Shown: in pieces, positions 1 through 7,914 of the stretch
How the letters are laid out: every line of letters starts with the position of its first letter
How positions within the stretch are numbered: position 1 is the stretch's first letter
Assembly: GCA_020073385.1 (NCBI GenBank)
Contig: JAIQFH010000038.1
Location: 1-64,000, forward strand
Origin: Terriglobia bacterium
Lineage (GTDB): Bacteria > Acidobacteriota > Terriglobia > Terriglobales > Acidobacteriaceae
Direction of reading: 5' to 3'
Length of the DNA: 64,000 nt
Notes under the pieces: generated by a model
The model's database searches: none
What the model saw: only the letters and a program-made list of their open reading frames with translations
Told to the model about the DNA's origin: nothing
Made by a program: the position numbers and the translations under genes

Positions 1-323
1 GCCCTGCCTCCCACCCCAGGGTGGGAGTTTGAATACTTAATCATGGTCCCGTCCTACGCGGGATTGAATACATGGCTGGTGGGACCGTTCCCACCCTACG
101 ATTGGAAACGAGCCTTGGTCGGCAAAGCAACGGCAACACCAAAATCAAAAACGCTGGGGAAGAGAAAATCAAAACCCTCACCCCCACGCCGACGTGTCCT
201 TGACAACGCCGATTTCGTCATACATGGTTAAAGGTTTAGCTTAGGTGCAGGAACTTTCCCCTCAATCCGTCCGTATCACAACTCGGGGCAGTTTCTGTTC
301 ACCCTGTAGTCAGGGAGGACGTC
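1..323. other. Window edge, non-coding
   Basis: No gene is supported here. Bases 8-16 and 19-27 form a perfect 9-bp inverted repeat with a 2-base gap, which could be the terminator hairpin of a gene outside the window. The 62-codon open frame at 43-231 has no recognisable domain and weak coding character, so it is not called. A ribosome binding site (GGGAGGA near 314) belongs to the next gene. Confidence 0.5.
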
Positions 324-884
324 ATGCGTAGTCTCATCCGCTTCGCCGCGATTGCCGCAATTCTCCTCATCGTAGCCGCTGTTCCGAGCGCCGTCGCTTC
401 GCCACTTGATAATCATGACCCGGTCGTCATCGTCTACAAAGATGGCCACAGGCAAACCCTCGCAGCAGGCGAAATAGCCCGCATCGACCTGAAAGCCCCC
501 GCGACGATCATCTACAAAGACGGCCACCGCGAAAAGCTTCGCGCCGAGATCGACCACCTGGAATTCTCCGAGTCGGCCGCGAGTCCCGCAGTCCCCGGCC
601 GCGCCCATTTCATCGGCAAATGGAAAGTCGGAGAAGGCAACGGCGACCATTTCTTCATCACCCTGAATTCCGACGGGACCGCAAGGAAGTCCATCGGTTC
701 GACGCACGGCACCTGGACATTAGTCGACGGCGAAGCCCGCATCGCCTGGGACGATGGCTGGCACGACGCCATCCGCAAGCGAGGCTCGGTGCACGAAAAG
801 GTCGCCTTCGAACCCGGCAAAACCTTCGACGATACACCCTCCAACGTAACCCCAGCCCGCAACACCGAGTTGAAACCGATCTAA
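324..884 (+). CDS. Secreted protein of unknown function with duplicated YKDGHR motif
   Basis: A 186-residue protein with a clear signal peptide: MRSLIR, a hydrophobic stretch to about residue 23, and an Ala-x-Ala site. The mature N-terminal half carries a short internal duplication, IVYKDGHRQ at about 37-45 and IIYKDGHRE at about 63-71. The C-terminal half (about 95-160) reads as a small beta-rich domain with GKWKVG, TWTLVDGEARIAW and similar strands, reminiscent of lipocalin-like folds. The start is supported by GGGAGGA 7 bases upstream. It stands alone ahead of the glycosylase gene. Function is unknown; export to the periplasm is an inference. Confidence 0.8.
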   Translation: MRSLIRFAAIAAILLIVAAVPSAVASPLDNHDPVVIVYKDGHRQTLAAGEIARIDLKAPATIIYKDGHREKLRAEIDHLEFSESAASPAVPGRAHFIGKWKVGEGNGDHFFITLNSDGTARKSIGSTHGTWTLVDGEARIAWDDGWHDAIRKRGSVHEKVAFEPGKTFDDTPSNVTPARNTELKPI

Positions 885-939
885 AGCCCATGTGGGATGG
901 CCGCCATCGGCCGCAAAGGCTAAGCCAAGCGCAAGTGTA

Positions 940-985
940 AGGACGGACGCCTTCGTCCGTCCCGCGGGCAAAGCCCGCGTTCCAC
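940..985. repeat. Short palindromic repeat (GGACGGACGCC type)
   Basis: Two adjacent hairpins: GGACGGACG/CGTCCGTCC, then GCGGGC/GCCCGC. A related element lies at 17748-17790 (GGGGCGGACGCC...GTTCGCCCC). It sits between two genes on the plus strand. Confidence 0.6.
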
Positions 986-1077
986 CGCGTACAGCGTTGA
1001 ACAACTCTTGCGTTCCCAGCGGCGGGTCTTAAATCCACCGGACAAACCCTCGCCAGTCCATTTACCATTTCCCCTGC

Positions 1078-1776
1078 ATGCCCCGTTCGAAACCCCCGAG
1101 CGCCCCTGCCGAAATCCATCCCCTCCCCCACGCCTTCTTCGCCCGCGATCCCCGCCGCGTAGCCCGCCAACTCCTGGGCAAGATCCTGATCCGAGAACTC
1201 CCCGGCCTGAAACTCACCGCCCGCATCGTTGAGGTCGAAGCCTACCTCGGCACTAAAGATCCCGCCGCTCACGCTGCCGCAGGCCGCACCCTGCGCAATG
1301 CGGTTCTGTTCGGTCCCCCTGGCCATGCGTATATCTATTTCATCTACGGAAATCACTACTGCCTTAACGTCTCCTGCGAGCCCGAAGGCAAAGCCGGAGG
1401 CGTCCTGTTCCGTGCCCTCGAGCCGTTATCAGGTTTCGAAGAAATGGCCCGATCTCGCGGCGTCGAACTTCGCGGCCCCCAAGACTGGCCCAAACTTACG
1501 GCCGGTCCCGGTCGTCTGTGCCAGGCCTTCGGTATCACGCGGGTGCGCGATAACGATCGCGATCTCACCTCTCCAAAGACCGGTCTCTGGATCGGCGACG
1601 ACGCCTCCCGCCCGCGTCGCATTGCGGTGACTCCTCGCATCGGCATCACCAAGGCCGCCGACATGCCTCTGCGTTATCTCATTGCCGGAAACCGATTCGT
1701 CTCTGCACCCACCAGATTCCCGCCTCCATCCCGCCGGGGCCTGAGAACTGTTGTCGACATCAAAGACGCCCCTTGA
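1078..1776 (+). CDS. mpg: 3-methyladenine DNA glycosylase (AAG/Mpg family)
   Basis: A 232-residue protein that should excise alkylated purines by hydrolysing the N-glycosidic bond in base excision repair. The whole length matches the AAG fold. Visible features are LLGKILIRE, the IVEVEAY strand with the likely catalytic Glu54, then H-rich AAHAAAGRTLRNAVLFG and YIYFIYGNHYCLNV, which form the DNA-binding face and base pocket in this family. Length fits bacterial members (about 200-230). The ATG at 1078 is followed by a Pro/Ser-rich leader, so a slightly later start is possible. It is monocistronic between two secreted-protein genes. Confidence 0.93.
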   Translation: MPRSKPPSAPAEIHPLPHAFFARDPRRVARQLLGKILIRELPGLKLTARIVEVEAYLGTKDPAAHAAAGRTLRNAVLFGPPGHAYIYFIYGNHYCLNVSCEPEGKAGGVLFRALEPLSGFEEMARSRGVELRGPQDWPKLTAGPGRLCQAFGITRVRDNDRDLTSPKTGLWIGDDASRPRRIAVTPRIGITKAADMPLRYLIAGNRFVSAPTRFPPPSRRGLRTVVDIKDAP

Positions 1777-1934
1777 CGACAGGTGTACACTGTCGCACGG
1801 GCTGGGACAGGCCAAAAGCCTTGCCACTCAAGGCTTCTGGCGAGATCGCCTCTGTGGGGAAGCGATGCTGCTTGCTTCGATTTCAGCCGCATCCCTTCCC
1901 GAAGCTGCGTCATCTGATGGATTAGGAGTTCCGT

Positions 1935-2699
1935 GTGTTTCGTTTCGCCGGATTTCGTCCTCTGGTGTGGGTGCTCCTCCTATTTGTAGCTGCAACGCCC
2001 GCGCTTCTGGCAGCGGAGGCCGGAATCGTCAGTCATCAGCAGCCGCCAACTTACATCCTGGTAGGTTTTGTCGGCGGATTCCTCCGCCACGACAATGCGC
2101 ACCATAACCCCGTGAAGGTCGCACGACTTCTTCACCAGAATTCCCCCAAAGATGCCTACATCGAGGTTTTCGAGAACCGCCATCGCAAGACGGCACTGAA
2201 AACCATCCTTTACTTGCTGGATGCTAACCATGATGGCCTGCTGAGCGAAGATGAGAAAGCCACGGCTCACATTATGCTGTTCGGCCACAGCTGGGGGGCT
2301 TCTGCCGTGGTGCTTCTCGCGCGCGAACTGAACCATATCGGCGTCCCGGTGATGCTGACGGTGCAAGTCGACAGCGTCGCCAAGCTCTGGCAGAAGGACG
2401 CAGTCATACCTGAAAACGTGGCGGCAGCAGTGAACTTCTACCAGCCGCACGGCATCATCCATGGCCGCTCCGAAATCAAAGCCGCCGACGATTCCAAAAC
2501 CCACATTCTCGGAAACTACCGCTTCGACTACAAGGAAACGCCGGTCCGCTGTGAAGGATATTCATGGCTGGATCGCGTCTTCACCCCCGGTCATATGCAG
2601 AGCGAGTGCGATCCCCACATCTGGTCCCAGGTTGAACATCTCGTACGCGAGCGCATGAAGCCAGAGCCCCGCAACCTCGCCGCCAATCCTGCTCCCTGA
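1935..2699 (+). CDS. Secreted alpha/beta-hydrolase-like protein with an EF-hand loop
   Basis: A 254-residue protein starting at GTG 1935, with TAGGAG 6 bases upstream. A signal peptide covers residues 1-27 (hydrophobic VLLLFVAATPALLAA). The nucleophile elbow GHSWGAS at 117-123 gives Ser119 as the likely catalytic residue. A canonical calcium-binding EF-hand loop, DANHDGLLSEDE, occupies residues 96-107, just before the strand leading to the nucleophile. Asp146 in QVDS could be the acid; the His is not assigned with confidence. The substrate is unknown; esterase or lipase-like activity is an inference from the motif. Confidence 0.75.
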   Translation: MFRFAGFRPLVWVLLLFVAATPALLAAEAGIVSHQQPPTYILVGFVGGFLRHDNAHHNPVKVARLLHQNSPKDAYIEVFENRHRKTALKTILYLLDANHDGLLSEDEKATAHIMLFGHSWGASAVVLLARELNHIGVPVMLTVQVDSVAKLWQKDAVIPENVAAAVNFYQPHGIIHGRSEIKAADDSKTHILGNYRFDYKETPVRCEGYSWLDRVFTPGHMQSECDPHIWSQVEHLVRERMKPEPRNLAANPAP

Positions 2700-2930
2700 G
2701 TGCTGCGCCTGGTTCCCCTGTGATCCTCTGTGCCCTCTGTGGTAAAGCCTTGCCCTCGGACACCACGGACCACGCGACGCTTACAGCCTCCCTCCCAGCG
2801 CGCCATGGAACTCCGAACACAAGCTTAAGAGCTTCCCGTGCAACTTTCCGCCTGAAATCGGGTTCCAAACAGATTAGGATTACCCTGCGGTAGCCCAGCC
2901 AATCTAAAGTCACGGTGGAAGGCATCAACT

Positions 2931-3755
2931 ATGAAAAAGTCCACCTTGCTCCAAGCCCTTCTTCCTGGAATCGTATCCCTCGGCCTTGTTTGTTTCTCAG
3001 CACCCGCCCTCGCCCAGCATGGCGGTGGTCACAGCGGCGGCGGTGGCGGAGGCTCACGCGCCGGAGGTGGTGGTGGCTTCCACGGCGGCAGCAGTTCCTA
3101 TGGCGGCTACCACGGAGGCGGCTACACCGGCGGCTATCGTGGCGGCGCTTCCGCATATGGCGGTCGTGGGTTCTCCGCTGGACCCGGCGTCAGTTCCGTA
3201 GGACCACGCGGCGTAAATGCCGGACATTCCTGGTCCTGGGAAGGTCGCGGCGGTTCCCGCGACGCATCTCCCGGATGGCATCAGTTCGCTTCCGGCACCC
3301 GTAGCGCGATGGGCCGCGAAGGAGCAGCAACTGCATCAGCGCGCCCCGGCGCTTCCTCCGTGCCAGGACGGTCAGCCGCCGTGCCAAATCACGCCGCAGT
3401 AGCCGACGGACAGTGGCACTCCTTCGCCGCACCGCGCACTGAGATTGCTCGCGCGTCCACAACCACGACCTTCAATCGCGCTGGCTTGGCTTCCAGCAGT
3501 CTTGCCTGGCGTGGCAATTACTGGGGCGGATGGCGCGGTGGCTGGCGGGGTGGCTGGGGTTGGGGCTGGCCCGGCTGGAACTGGGGCTGGGGCTGGGGTT
3601 GGGGTTGTTGCGGTTGGGGATTCGGCTGGGGCTTGGACTGGGGTTTCGGCTGGTCCTCTTGGACTCCGTTCTGGGCTTGGCCACCCTACTGGTACGACCC
3701 TTGGCTCTACGCCGATGTCTCGGCGCCTTACGTCCTCGACCCGTATCCGGGATAA
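2931..3755 (+). CDS. Secreted Gly/Trp-rich low-complexity protein
   Basis: A 274-residue protein with a signal peptide ending APALAQ (about residue 29). The first half of the mature chain is Gly/His/Ser-rich (HGGGHSGGGGGG type). Residues about 195-250 are an exceptional run of Trp and Gly (WGGWRGGWRGGWGWGW type) with a central CC pair. The tail is Pro/Tyr/Trp-rich (PPYWYDPWLY). No enzymatic motif is seen. Such composition suggests a surface, matrix or adhesive protein, but that is inference. The start MKKSTLLQ is a standard signal-peptide start. Confidence 0.75.
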   Translation: MKKSTLLQALLPGIVSLGLVCFSAPALAQHGGGHSGGGGGGSRAGGGGGFHGGSSSYGGYHGGGYTGGYRGGASAYGGRGFSAGPGVSSVGPRGVNAGHSWSWEGRGGSRDASPGWHQFASGTRSAMGREGAATASARPGASSVPGRSAAVPNHAAVADGQWHSFAAPRTEIARASTTTTFNRAGLASSSLAWRGNYWGGWRGGWRGGWGWGWPGWNWGWGWGWGCCGWGFGWGLDWGFGWSSWTPFWAWPPYWYDPWLYADVSAPYVLDPYPG

Positions 3756-4112
3756 GAAGGCGTCTATCGGTTTGTAGATATGTGCCATTGACGCAGTGAT
3801 CAATCGCAACAGCCACACGCCGCGTCTCGCGATGTCGAGCGCTCCGACGTCTACCCATTCCTTCATACCAACCAATCCCGAGACACTTTTGAGCAAAAAG
3901 AAAGGCGCGACTTGGAGGTCGCGCCTGTTCAATTTCTACTCTCTACTTTCAGAATAGCAAATTGAGGCCATTTACCCGGCAAAATTCCAAACTTTATTTC
4001 CCGAGTCTTTCCAGGCACTTAAGCCCGATCGTGCAGTTTCTGCCTATTGACAAGATTTTCTCAGATCCAGTGCGACAGCCCCTTTGAGGTTTTCCTTCGT
4101 GGTCCTTAGTGC
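3756..4112. other. Convergent intergenic region
   Basis: This separates the Gly/Trp-rich gene from panC (minus strand). It contains the hairpin at 3903-3926 and a short stretch resembling a widespread intergenic repeat at 4092-4118 (GTGGTCCTTAGTGC type). Nothing else is recognised. Confidence 0.5.
3903..3926 (-). terminator. Intrinsic terminator downstream of panC
   Basis: A perfect 9-bp stem (AGGCGCGAC/GTCGCGCCT) with a 6-base loop. Read on the minus strand it is followed by TTTCTTTTT, so it best fits termination of the panC transcript. It may also stop plus-strand transcription. Confidence 0.75.
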
Positions 4113-4976
4113 TTAGTGGTTATCGCTCTTAGCCGGCCCCAACAGGATATTATCGATGAGCCGCGTTGCTCCGACGTAAGCCGCCACCGCCACCAAAGCC
4201 CCCCTCGATACATCCGCTACCCGATCGAGCGTATCCGAATCCACCACTTCGAAATAATCCAGGCGAACCGCGATCTCCCGCACAAACTCCTCGTGTCCCG
4301 CTGCGATCAGCCGCAAAGCATCTCGCTCGCCCTCATCCACCAAATGCCGCACCCGCTCCAGCGACCGATGCAACACCAAAGCGCGTTTTCTATCCTCGAG
4401 ACTCAAATACGCATTCCGCGAACTCATCGCCAGCCCATCCGCCTCGCGCACAATCGGACACACCACAATCTCCACCGGCAGATCCAAATCCCGCACCATC
4501 CGCCGGATAATCGCGACTTGCGCCGCATCCTTCTGCCCGAAAAACGCCTTGTCAGGTTCAACAATATGAAACAATTTCGCCACTACCGTAGTGACCCCGC
4601 GAAAATGCCCCGGCCGCGAACGCCCATCCAATTTCCCGCTCAATTCCTCCACCGTGACCCACGTTACTGCGCCCGCCGGATACATCTCCTCCACCGAGGG
4701 CGCAAACACGAACTCCACTCCCTCACGCTCCAACATCTCGCAGTCGCGACCGAAAGACCGCGGATATTTCGCCAGATCCTCATTCGGCCCAAACTGCGTA
4801 GGATTCACAAAGATGGACGCCGCCACCACATCGCTAGCCGCCCGTGCCGCCCGCACCAGCGACAAATGCCCCTCATGCAAAGCCCCCATCGTCGGAACCA
4901 ATGCCAGTCGCTTTCCCTCACCCCGCACCCGCCGGGAAGCACTCCTCATCTCGTTAATAGTTGAAAAGACTTTCAA
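4113..4976 (-). CDS. panC: Pantothenate synthetase
   Basis: Catalyses the ATP-dependent condensation of pantoate with beta-alanine, the last step of pantothenate synthesis. From the TTG at 4976 the protein is 287 residues, the usual family length. It shows VPTMGALHEGHLSLV at 27-41 with the HIGH-type motif HEGH, then FVNPTQFGPNEDL, the GHFRGVTTVVAKLF segment, FGQKDAAQ and the SSRNAYLS signature. The frame stays open to 5201, but the upstream residues have no homology character and cross a palindromic repeat (4995-5045), so they are rejected. No good ribosome binding site precedes the TTG; ATG 4949 is the alternative. panB lies about 1 kb upstream on the same strand. Confidence 0.93.
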   Translation of the reverse strand: MKVFSTINEMRSASRRVRGEGKRLALVPTMGALHEGHLSLVRAARAASDVVAASIFVNPTQFGPNEDLAKYPRSFGRDCEMLEREGVEFVFAPSVEEMYPAGAVTWVTVEELSGKLDGRSRPGHFRGVTTVVAKLFHIVEPDKAFFGQKDAAQVAIIRRMVRDLDLPVEIVVCPIVREADGLAMSSRNAYLSLEDRKRALVLHRSLERVRHLVDEGERDALRLIAAGHEEFVREIAVRLDYFEVVDSDTLDRVADVSRGALVAVAAYVGATRLIDNILLGPAKSDNH

Positions 4977-4994
4977 AGAATTAAATATGAAGCG

Positions 4995-5045
4995 GGTGCG
5001 CCATCCTTGTCGCGCATTTTGCGACAGGGTGGGGATTTTGACTTC
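4995..5045 (+). repeat. Palindromic repeat family A, copy 1
   Basis: It begins GGTGCGCCATCC and ends TGGGGATTTTGACTTC, with a stem CTTGTCGC/GCGACAG and loop GCATTTT. It shares both ends with copies at 5890, 12863, 19466 and 60877. It lies directly upstream of panC, between panC and the lipoprotein gene. Confidence 0.75.
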
Positions 5046-5088
5046 ATCACAATGCTGAGATCCAGATTGCGTGGTGGGGACCTTTGAC

Positions 5089-5520
5089 TCACGCCGAAGG
5101 CACCCACTCCACCGCGATATGCGCTCCCTGCAGCAATCCGCCCACAATGCCTTTGTTGCGCCGAATCGCCACGCCGTCCTGCTCGGACCCGCGAACGCCA
5201 TTCTCCTGCGCCGCCACTACCCGTCCATAAGGCCAGTACGAGGCCGGCAACTTCGCCAGGGCCGGCAGCAAGTCTTCCGGCTTTACCAGAATCTCCGCGC
5301 TATCCGCCGAATCGTAAAGCGCCACTCCATCCGCGCGCACGATCAGGTAAGGATTGCGCCAGTTCCTCATATCCCGAATGTGCTCATACTTCGCGGAGTC
5401 TGCCGGAGGGATCGCTTGCAGAATGGTCTGTGGATCAGGCGCCTGCGGTGCCGGCTGATTCGTACACCCGGCCAAAGCGGACAGAAGAATCAGTAGCCAC
5501 AGCGGCCGCCGGGTGATCAC
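5089..5520 (-). CDS. Predicted lipoprotein of unknown function
   Basis: A 143-residue protein from GTG 5520, whose first base overlaps the TAG stop of the upstream small membrane gene (TAGTG), implying translational coupling. The N-terminus RRPLWLLILLSALAGC is a lipoprotein signal with lipobox LAGC and lipidated Cys19. The mature part carries YLIVRADGVALYDS and a mixed alpha/beta pattern, with no recognised family. It sits between panB and panC but shows no relation to pantothenate synthesis. An envelope location is inferred. Confidence 0.8.
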   Translation of the reverse strand: MITRRPLWLLILLSALAGCTNQPAPQAPDPQTILQAIPPADSAKYEHIRDMRNWRNPYLIVRADGVALYDSADSAEILVKPEDLLPALAKLPASYWPYGRVVAAQENGVRGSEQDGVAIRRNKGIVGGLLQGAHIAVEWVPSA

Positions 5521-5735
5521 TACCGGTAATACCTCGCCGCAGCCGGAACATCGCTCTTCGCCGCCCACACCAGCGCCACGATCCACCCAATCACGCTCCA
5601 TCCCAGAAACAGGTTCAGCAGAAAGATCGCCAGCAGATCGCGCTTGCTCCGCGCCAGCGCAACGATCGACGGCAGGAAGTACAGAAACGTGCCGAAACCG
5701 AAGAACGGAAAGAAGAAAAAGTGTGCCAGAACCAT
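5520..5735 (-). CDS. Small membrane protein, superinfection-immunity (Imm) family-like
   Basis: A 71-residue protein starting at ATG 5735 with GGGAGG 6 bases upstream; an earlier in-frame ATG at 5759 lacks such a site. It has two hydrophobic segments: HFFFFPFFGFGTFLYFLPSIVAL, and LLAIFLLNLFLGWSVIGWIVALVWA. The motif NLFLGWSVIGWIVALVWA is typical of the T4 Imm-like superinfection immunity family, which is common and mostly uncharacterised on bacterial chromosomes. It overlaps the downstream lipoprotein gene by one base. A true role against phage DNA entry is not implied by sequence alone. Confidence 0.8.
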   Translation of the reverse strand: MVLAHFFFFPFFGFGTFLYFLPSIVALARSKRDLLAIFLLNLFLGWSVIGWIVALVWAAKSDVPAAARYYR

Positions 5736-5889
5736 AGCTACCTCCCAATAGCCTAGCACTCACAAGTGCCTCAGTGAATCAGGGGATTCCGAAAAACCCC
5801 ATTAACCCACACAGAAAGATACGGAAAACACACCGCCCAGGTTCCGACTCCCTGTGGAGTGAAAATTCTGATGCCAAATAGATACCGCA

Positions 5890-5946
5890 GGTGCCCCATC
5901 CTTGTCCCGCCGCCTTTTGGCGGGACAGGGTGGGGATTTTGACTTC
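5890..5946 (+). repeat. Palindromic repeat family A, copy 2
   Basis: GGTGCCCCATCC at the left and TGGGGATTTTGACTTC at the right enclose the stem TGTCCCGCC/GGCGGGACA with loop GCCTTTT. It lies in the 317-base gap 5736-6052 between panB and the small membrane gene. Nothing else is recognised in that gap. Confidence 0.75.
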
Positions 5947-6052
5947 GTAAGCGGCCTTTCCAGAAAGATTCTCTTGAAAGCGAAATCCAACGCTCACTGG
6001 GCAGCGCGAAGCAGTAAATCCGCGTTCCTCCGCGCAATCCGCGGAAACGAAG

Positions 6053-6958
6053 TCACCGCCCCATCGCTCGCTTCCGCTCCAACACCGTCTCCAGCGTTGC
6101 ACGAGTTTCCTTCGGCAGATGATACGACTCCTCATCCGAAGGATACTGTCGCGACCGCACATCCGCCCGAAACGCCTGCACCGCATGCGTAATCAACGCC
6201 GCCCCATCCCCATACCGCCGCACGAATTTCGCGGGAGGACCAAACGTCAGGTTGAGAATGTCGTGAAATACCAGCACCTGCCCATCGCATTCCGGCCCTG
6301 CGCCGATCCCGATCGTAGGCGTGCCCACCTGCGCCGTGATCATGGCAGCTACTTCTCGTGGAATGCCCTCGAGATAGAGGCAGGCCACACCTGCGCGATC
6401 AAGGGCCACTGCATCGCGCATCAATTGCTCGATTCCACCCAGGTTCTTCCCCTGCACCTTGTAGCCGCCCATCACATTGACCGACTGCGGAGTCAGCCCG
6501 ATATGCCCGGCCACAGGAATCTCGGCATCGATGATGCGTCGAATCAAGTCTGCCCGCCGCTCGCCGCCCTCCAACTTCACGACTTCGGCGCCACCTTCCT
6601 TCACGAAGCGCGCCGCATTGAAAATGGCGTCTTTGGGATCAACCTGGTACGACCCGTAAGGCATGTCGGCGACCAGCAGTGCATTCTTCACGCCGCGCCG
6701 CGCGGCCTTTACGTGATGCAGCATCTCGTCCATCGTGACCGACAGCGTGTTCTCGTACCCCAACATGGTTTGCGCGAGGGAATCTCCCACCAGCACCATG
6801 TCGATGCCAGCCTCGTCAACCAGACGCGCAGTGGCATAGTCGTAAGCAGTAAGGCAGGTTATGGGGTCGTGACGGAGTTTCTGTTCGCGAAGAGAGGTGG
6901 TAGTTACCTTCTGGCCGGAACCGTCAAACAGACGGCCACCGATAGGGGTCAAGCTCAT
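6053..6958 (-). CDS. panB: 3-methyl-2-oxobutanoate hydroxymethyltransferase
   Basis: Converts alpha-ketoisovalerate and methylene-tetrahydrofolate to ketopantoate, the committed step to pantothenate. It is 301 residues, slightly long because of about 20 extra N-terminal residues. Signature stretches are CLTAYDYATARLVDEAG, VGDSLAQTMLGY (metal-binding Asp59 region), VADMPYGSY, VKLEGG, PVAGHIGLTPQSV and YLEGIPREVA. The start MSLTPIG is the only ATG at the 5' end. It is on the same strand as panC, with two unrelated small genes between them. Confidence 0.95.
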   Translation of the reverse strand: MSLTPIGGRLFDGSGQKVTTTSLREQKLRHDPITCLTAYDYATARLVDEAGIDMVLVGDSLAQTMLGYENTLSVTMDEMLHHVKAARRGVKNALLVADMPYGSYQVDPKDAIFNAARFVKEGGAEVVKLEGGERRADLIRRIIDAEIPVAGHIGLTPQSVNVMGGYKVQGKNLGGIEQLMRDAVALDRAGVACLYLEGIPREVAAMITAQVGTPTIGIGAGPECDGQVLVFHDILNLTFGPPAKFVRRYGDGAALITHAVQAFRADVRSRQYPSDEESYHLPKETRATLETVLERKRAMGR

Positions 6959-7167
6959 GATGTCCTCCAGTGCCCCTCCGGCAAGCCGGATAGAGCCTGT
7001 GCACGCATCGTTGCGTCTACACCAATTTGGATAACGCTGAGCTTATTTTAGCCATAAAAAGGGCAACGGACCACCGCAAAGATTTCGAAGGCGCACGTTA
7101 AAACAAAGGACCGTCTTTCCAAGCACTTACCATCGGCGAGTGGGATAGTAAGATGTCGAACGTTGTG

Positions 7168-7190
7168 TCTTACATATATATATAGTAAGA
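7168..7190. promoter_or_regulatory. Palindromic operator of the VapBC-type module
   Basis: TCTTAC (7168-7173) and GTAAGA (7185-7190) flank an 11-base AT-only spacer ATATATATATA that can also act as a -10 region. A further GTAAGAT half-site lies at 7148-7154. The site ends 8 bases before the antitoxin ATG. AbrB/MazE-type antitoxins commonly bind such sites with their toxin; autoregulation here is inferred. Confidence 0.65.
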
Positions 7191-7198
7191 TCATACAC

Positions 7199-7459
7199 AT
7201 GACGACTTACCACACCACCATCAGTTCGAAAGGCCAAGTCGTGGTGCCGGCAGAGCTTCGCGAACAACTTGGCCTAAAGAAAGGCACCCGAGCGACTTGG
7301 ACAGAAGAAAGAGGCCGGCTGATTCTGATGCCCATCACCGAGCGGATTCTGGACGAAATGCAAGGTTTTCTTAAACCGCGTCCCGGCGAGCCTTCGGTGT
7401 TCGAGGCCTCTCTCGAGGAACGTGAACGGGAACGCCGTCGCGAAAGAGAGCGGAAGTAA
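7199..7459 (+). CDS. AbrB/MazE-fold antitoxin (VapB-like)
   Basis: An 86-residue protein starting MTTYHTTISSKGQVVVPAELREQLGL. This is the swapped-hairpin AbrB/MazE DNA-binding signature, with a SKGQVVVP core and GTRATWTEERGRLILMP completing the domain (residues 1-50). The C-terminal half is charged and helical (LEERERERRRERERK), the usual toxin-binding tail. A longer frame from 7163 is rejected because it would overlap the operator. The stop TAA (7457-7459) is immediately followed by the toxin GTG. Confidence 0.88.
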   Translation: MTTYHTTISSKGQVVVPAELREQLGLKKGTRATWTEERGRLILMPITERILDEMQGFLKPRPGEPSVFEASLEERERERRRERERK

Positions 7460-7897
7460 GTGACCTCTTCCCGCGGAAGCTTGCGTCGCTACGTGCTCGA
7501 TGCGAATGCTCTTATCGGTTTTTTCGAGGGTCGCGAAACCGCTGCTGGAAAAGTGAGACTGATGATCAGCGAAGCGCTTCGGCTGGAGCTTCCCTTGTTG
7601 ATGTCGGCAGTAAACTGGGGGGAAGTTTATTACATGGAGTGGCGATATCACGGCGAGGCCAAAGCTCGCGAGGTAGAGGCTTATCTATACCGGTTGCCCA
7701 TCGCGGTCATCGCTGCCGACCTTGAACGCGCCACCCGCGCCGCCACCCTCAAGCAAAAGCACAACCTTGGGTATGCCGATTCCTTCGCGGCCGAACTCGC
7801 CATGGAGCGCTCAGCTTGGCTGGTCACTGCGGATCCGGAGTTCTCCAAATTGGGGAAGGCATTGTCGGTGTATTTCTTGCCCAGGCACACCCGGTGA
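7460..7897 (+). CDS. PIN-domain toxin (VapC-like ribonuclease)
   Basis: A 145-residue PIN-domain protein, expected to be a Mg-dependent endoribonuclease neutralised by the upstream antitoxin. The acidic active-site set is intact: Asp14 in YVLDANALIGFF, Glu55 in VNWGEVYY, Asp107 in GYADSFAAELA, and Asp125 in TADPEF. Start GTG 7460 directly abuts the antitoxin stop, so the pair is a single operon. Targets in VapC enzymes are often tRNA or rRNA; which applies here cannot be read from the sequence. Confidence 0.9.
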   Translation: MTSSRGSLRRYVLDANALIGFFEGRETAAGKVRLMISEALRLELPLLMSAVNWGEVYYMEWRYHGEAKAREVEAYLYRLPIAVIAADLERATRAATLKQKHNLGYADSFAAELAMERSAWLVTADPEFSKLGKALSVYFLPRHTR

Positions 7898-7914
7898 GAA
7901 TGGAATGATGCTCG

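Noticed and set aside
20-125. Short similar phrases (GGGATTGAATAC, ACGATTGGAAAC) near the left edge, reminiscent of CRISPR repeats
   Set aside because: Only two or three degenerate copies with irregular spacing, no spacers of equal length and no cas genes; not a CRISPR array on this evidence.
4113-5201. PanC of 362 residues starting at 5201
   Set aside because: The extra 75 residues cross a palindromic repeat and part of the neighbouring lipoprotein gene; family length and homology support the start near 4976.
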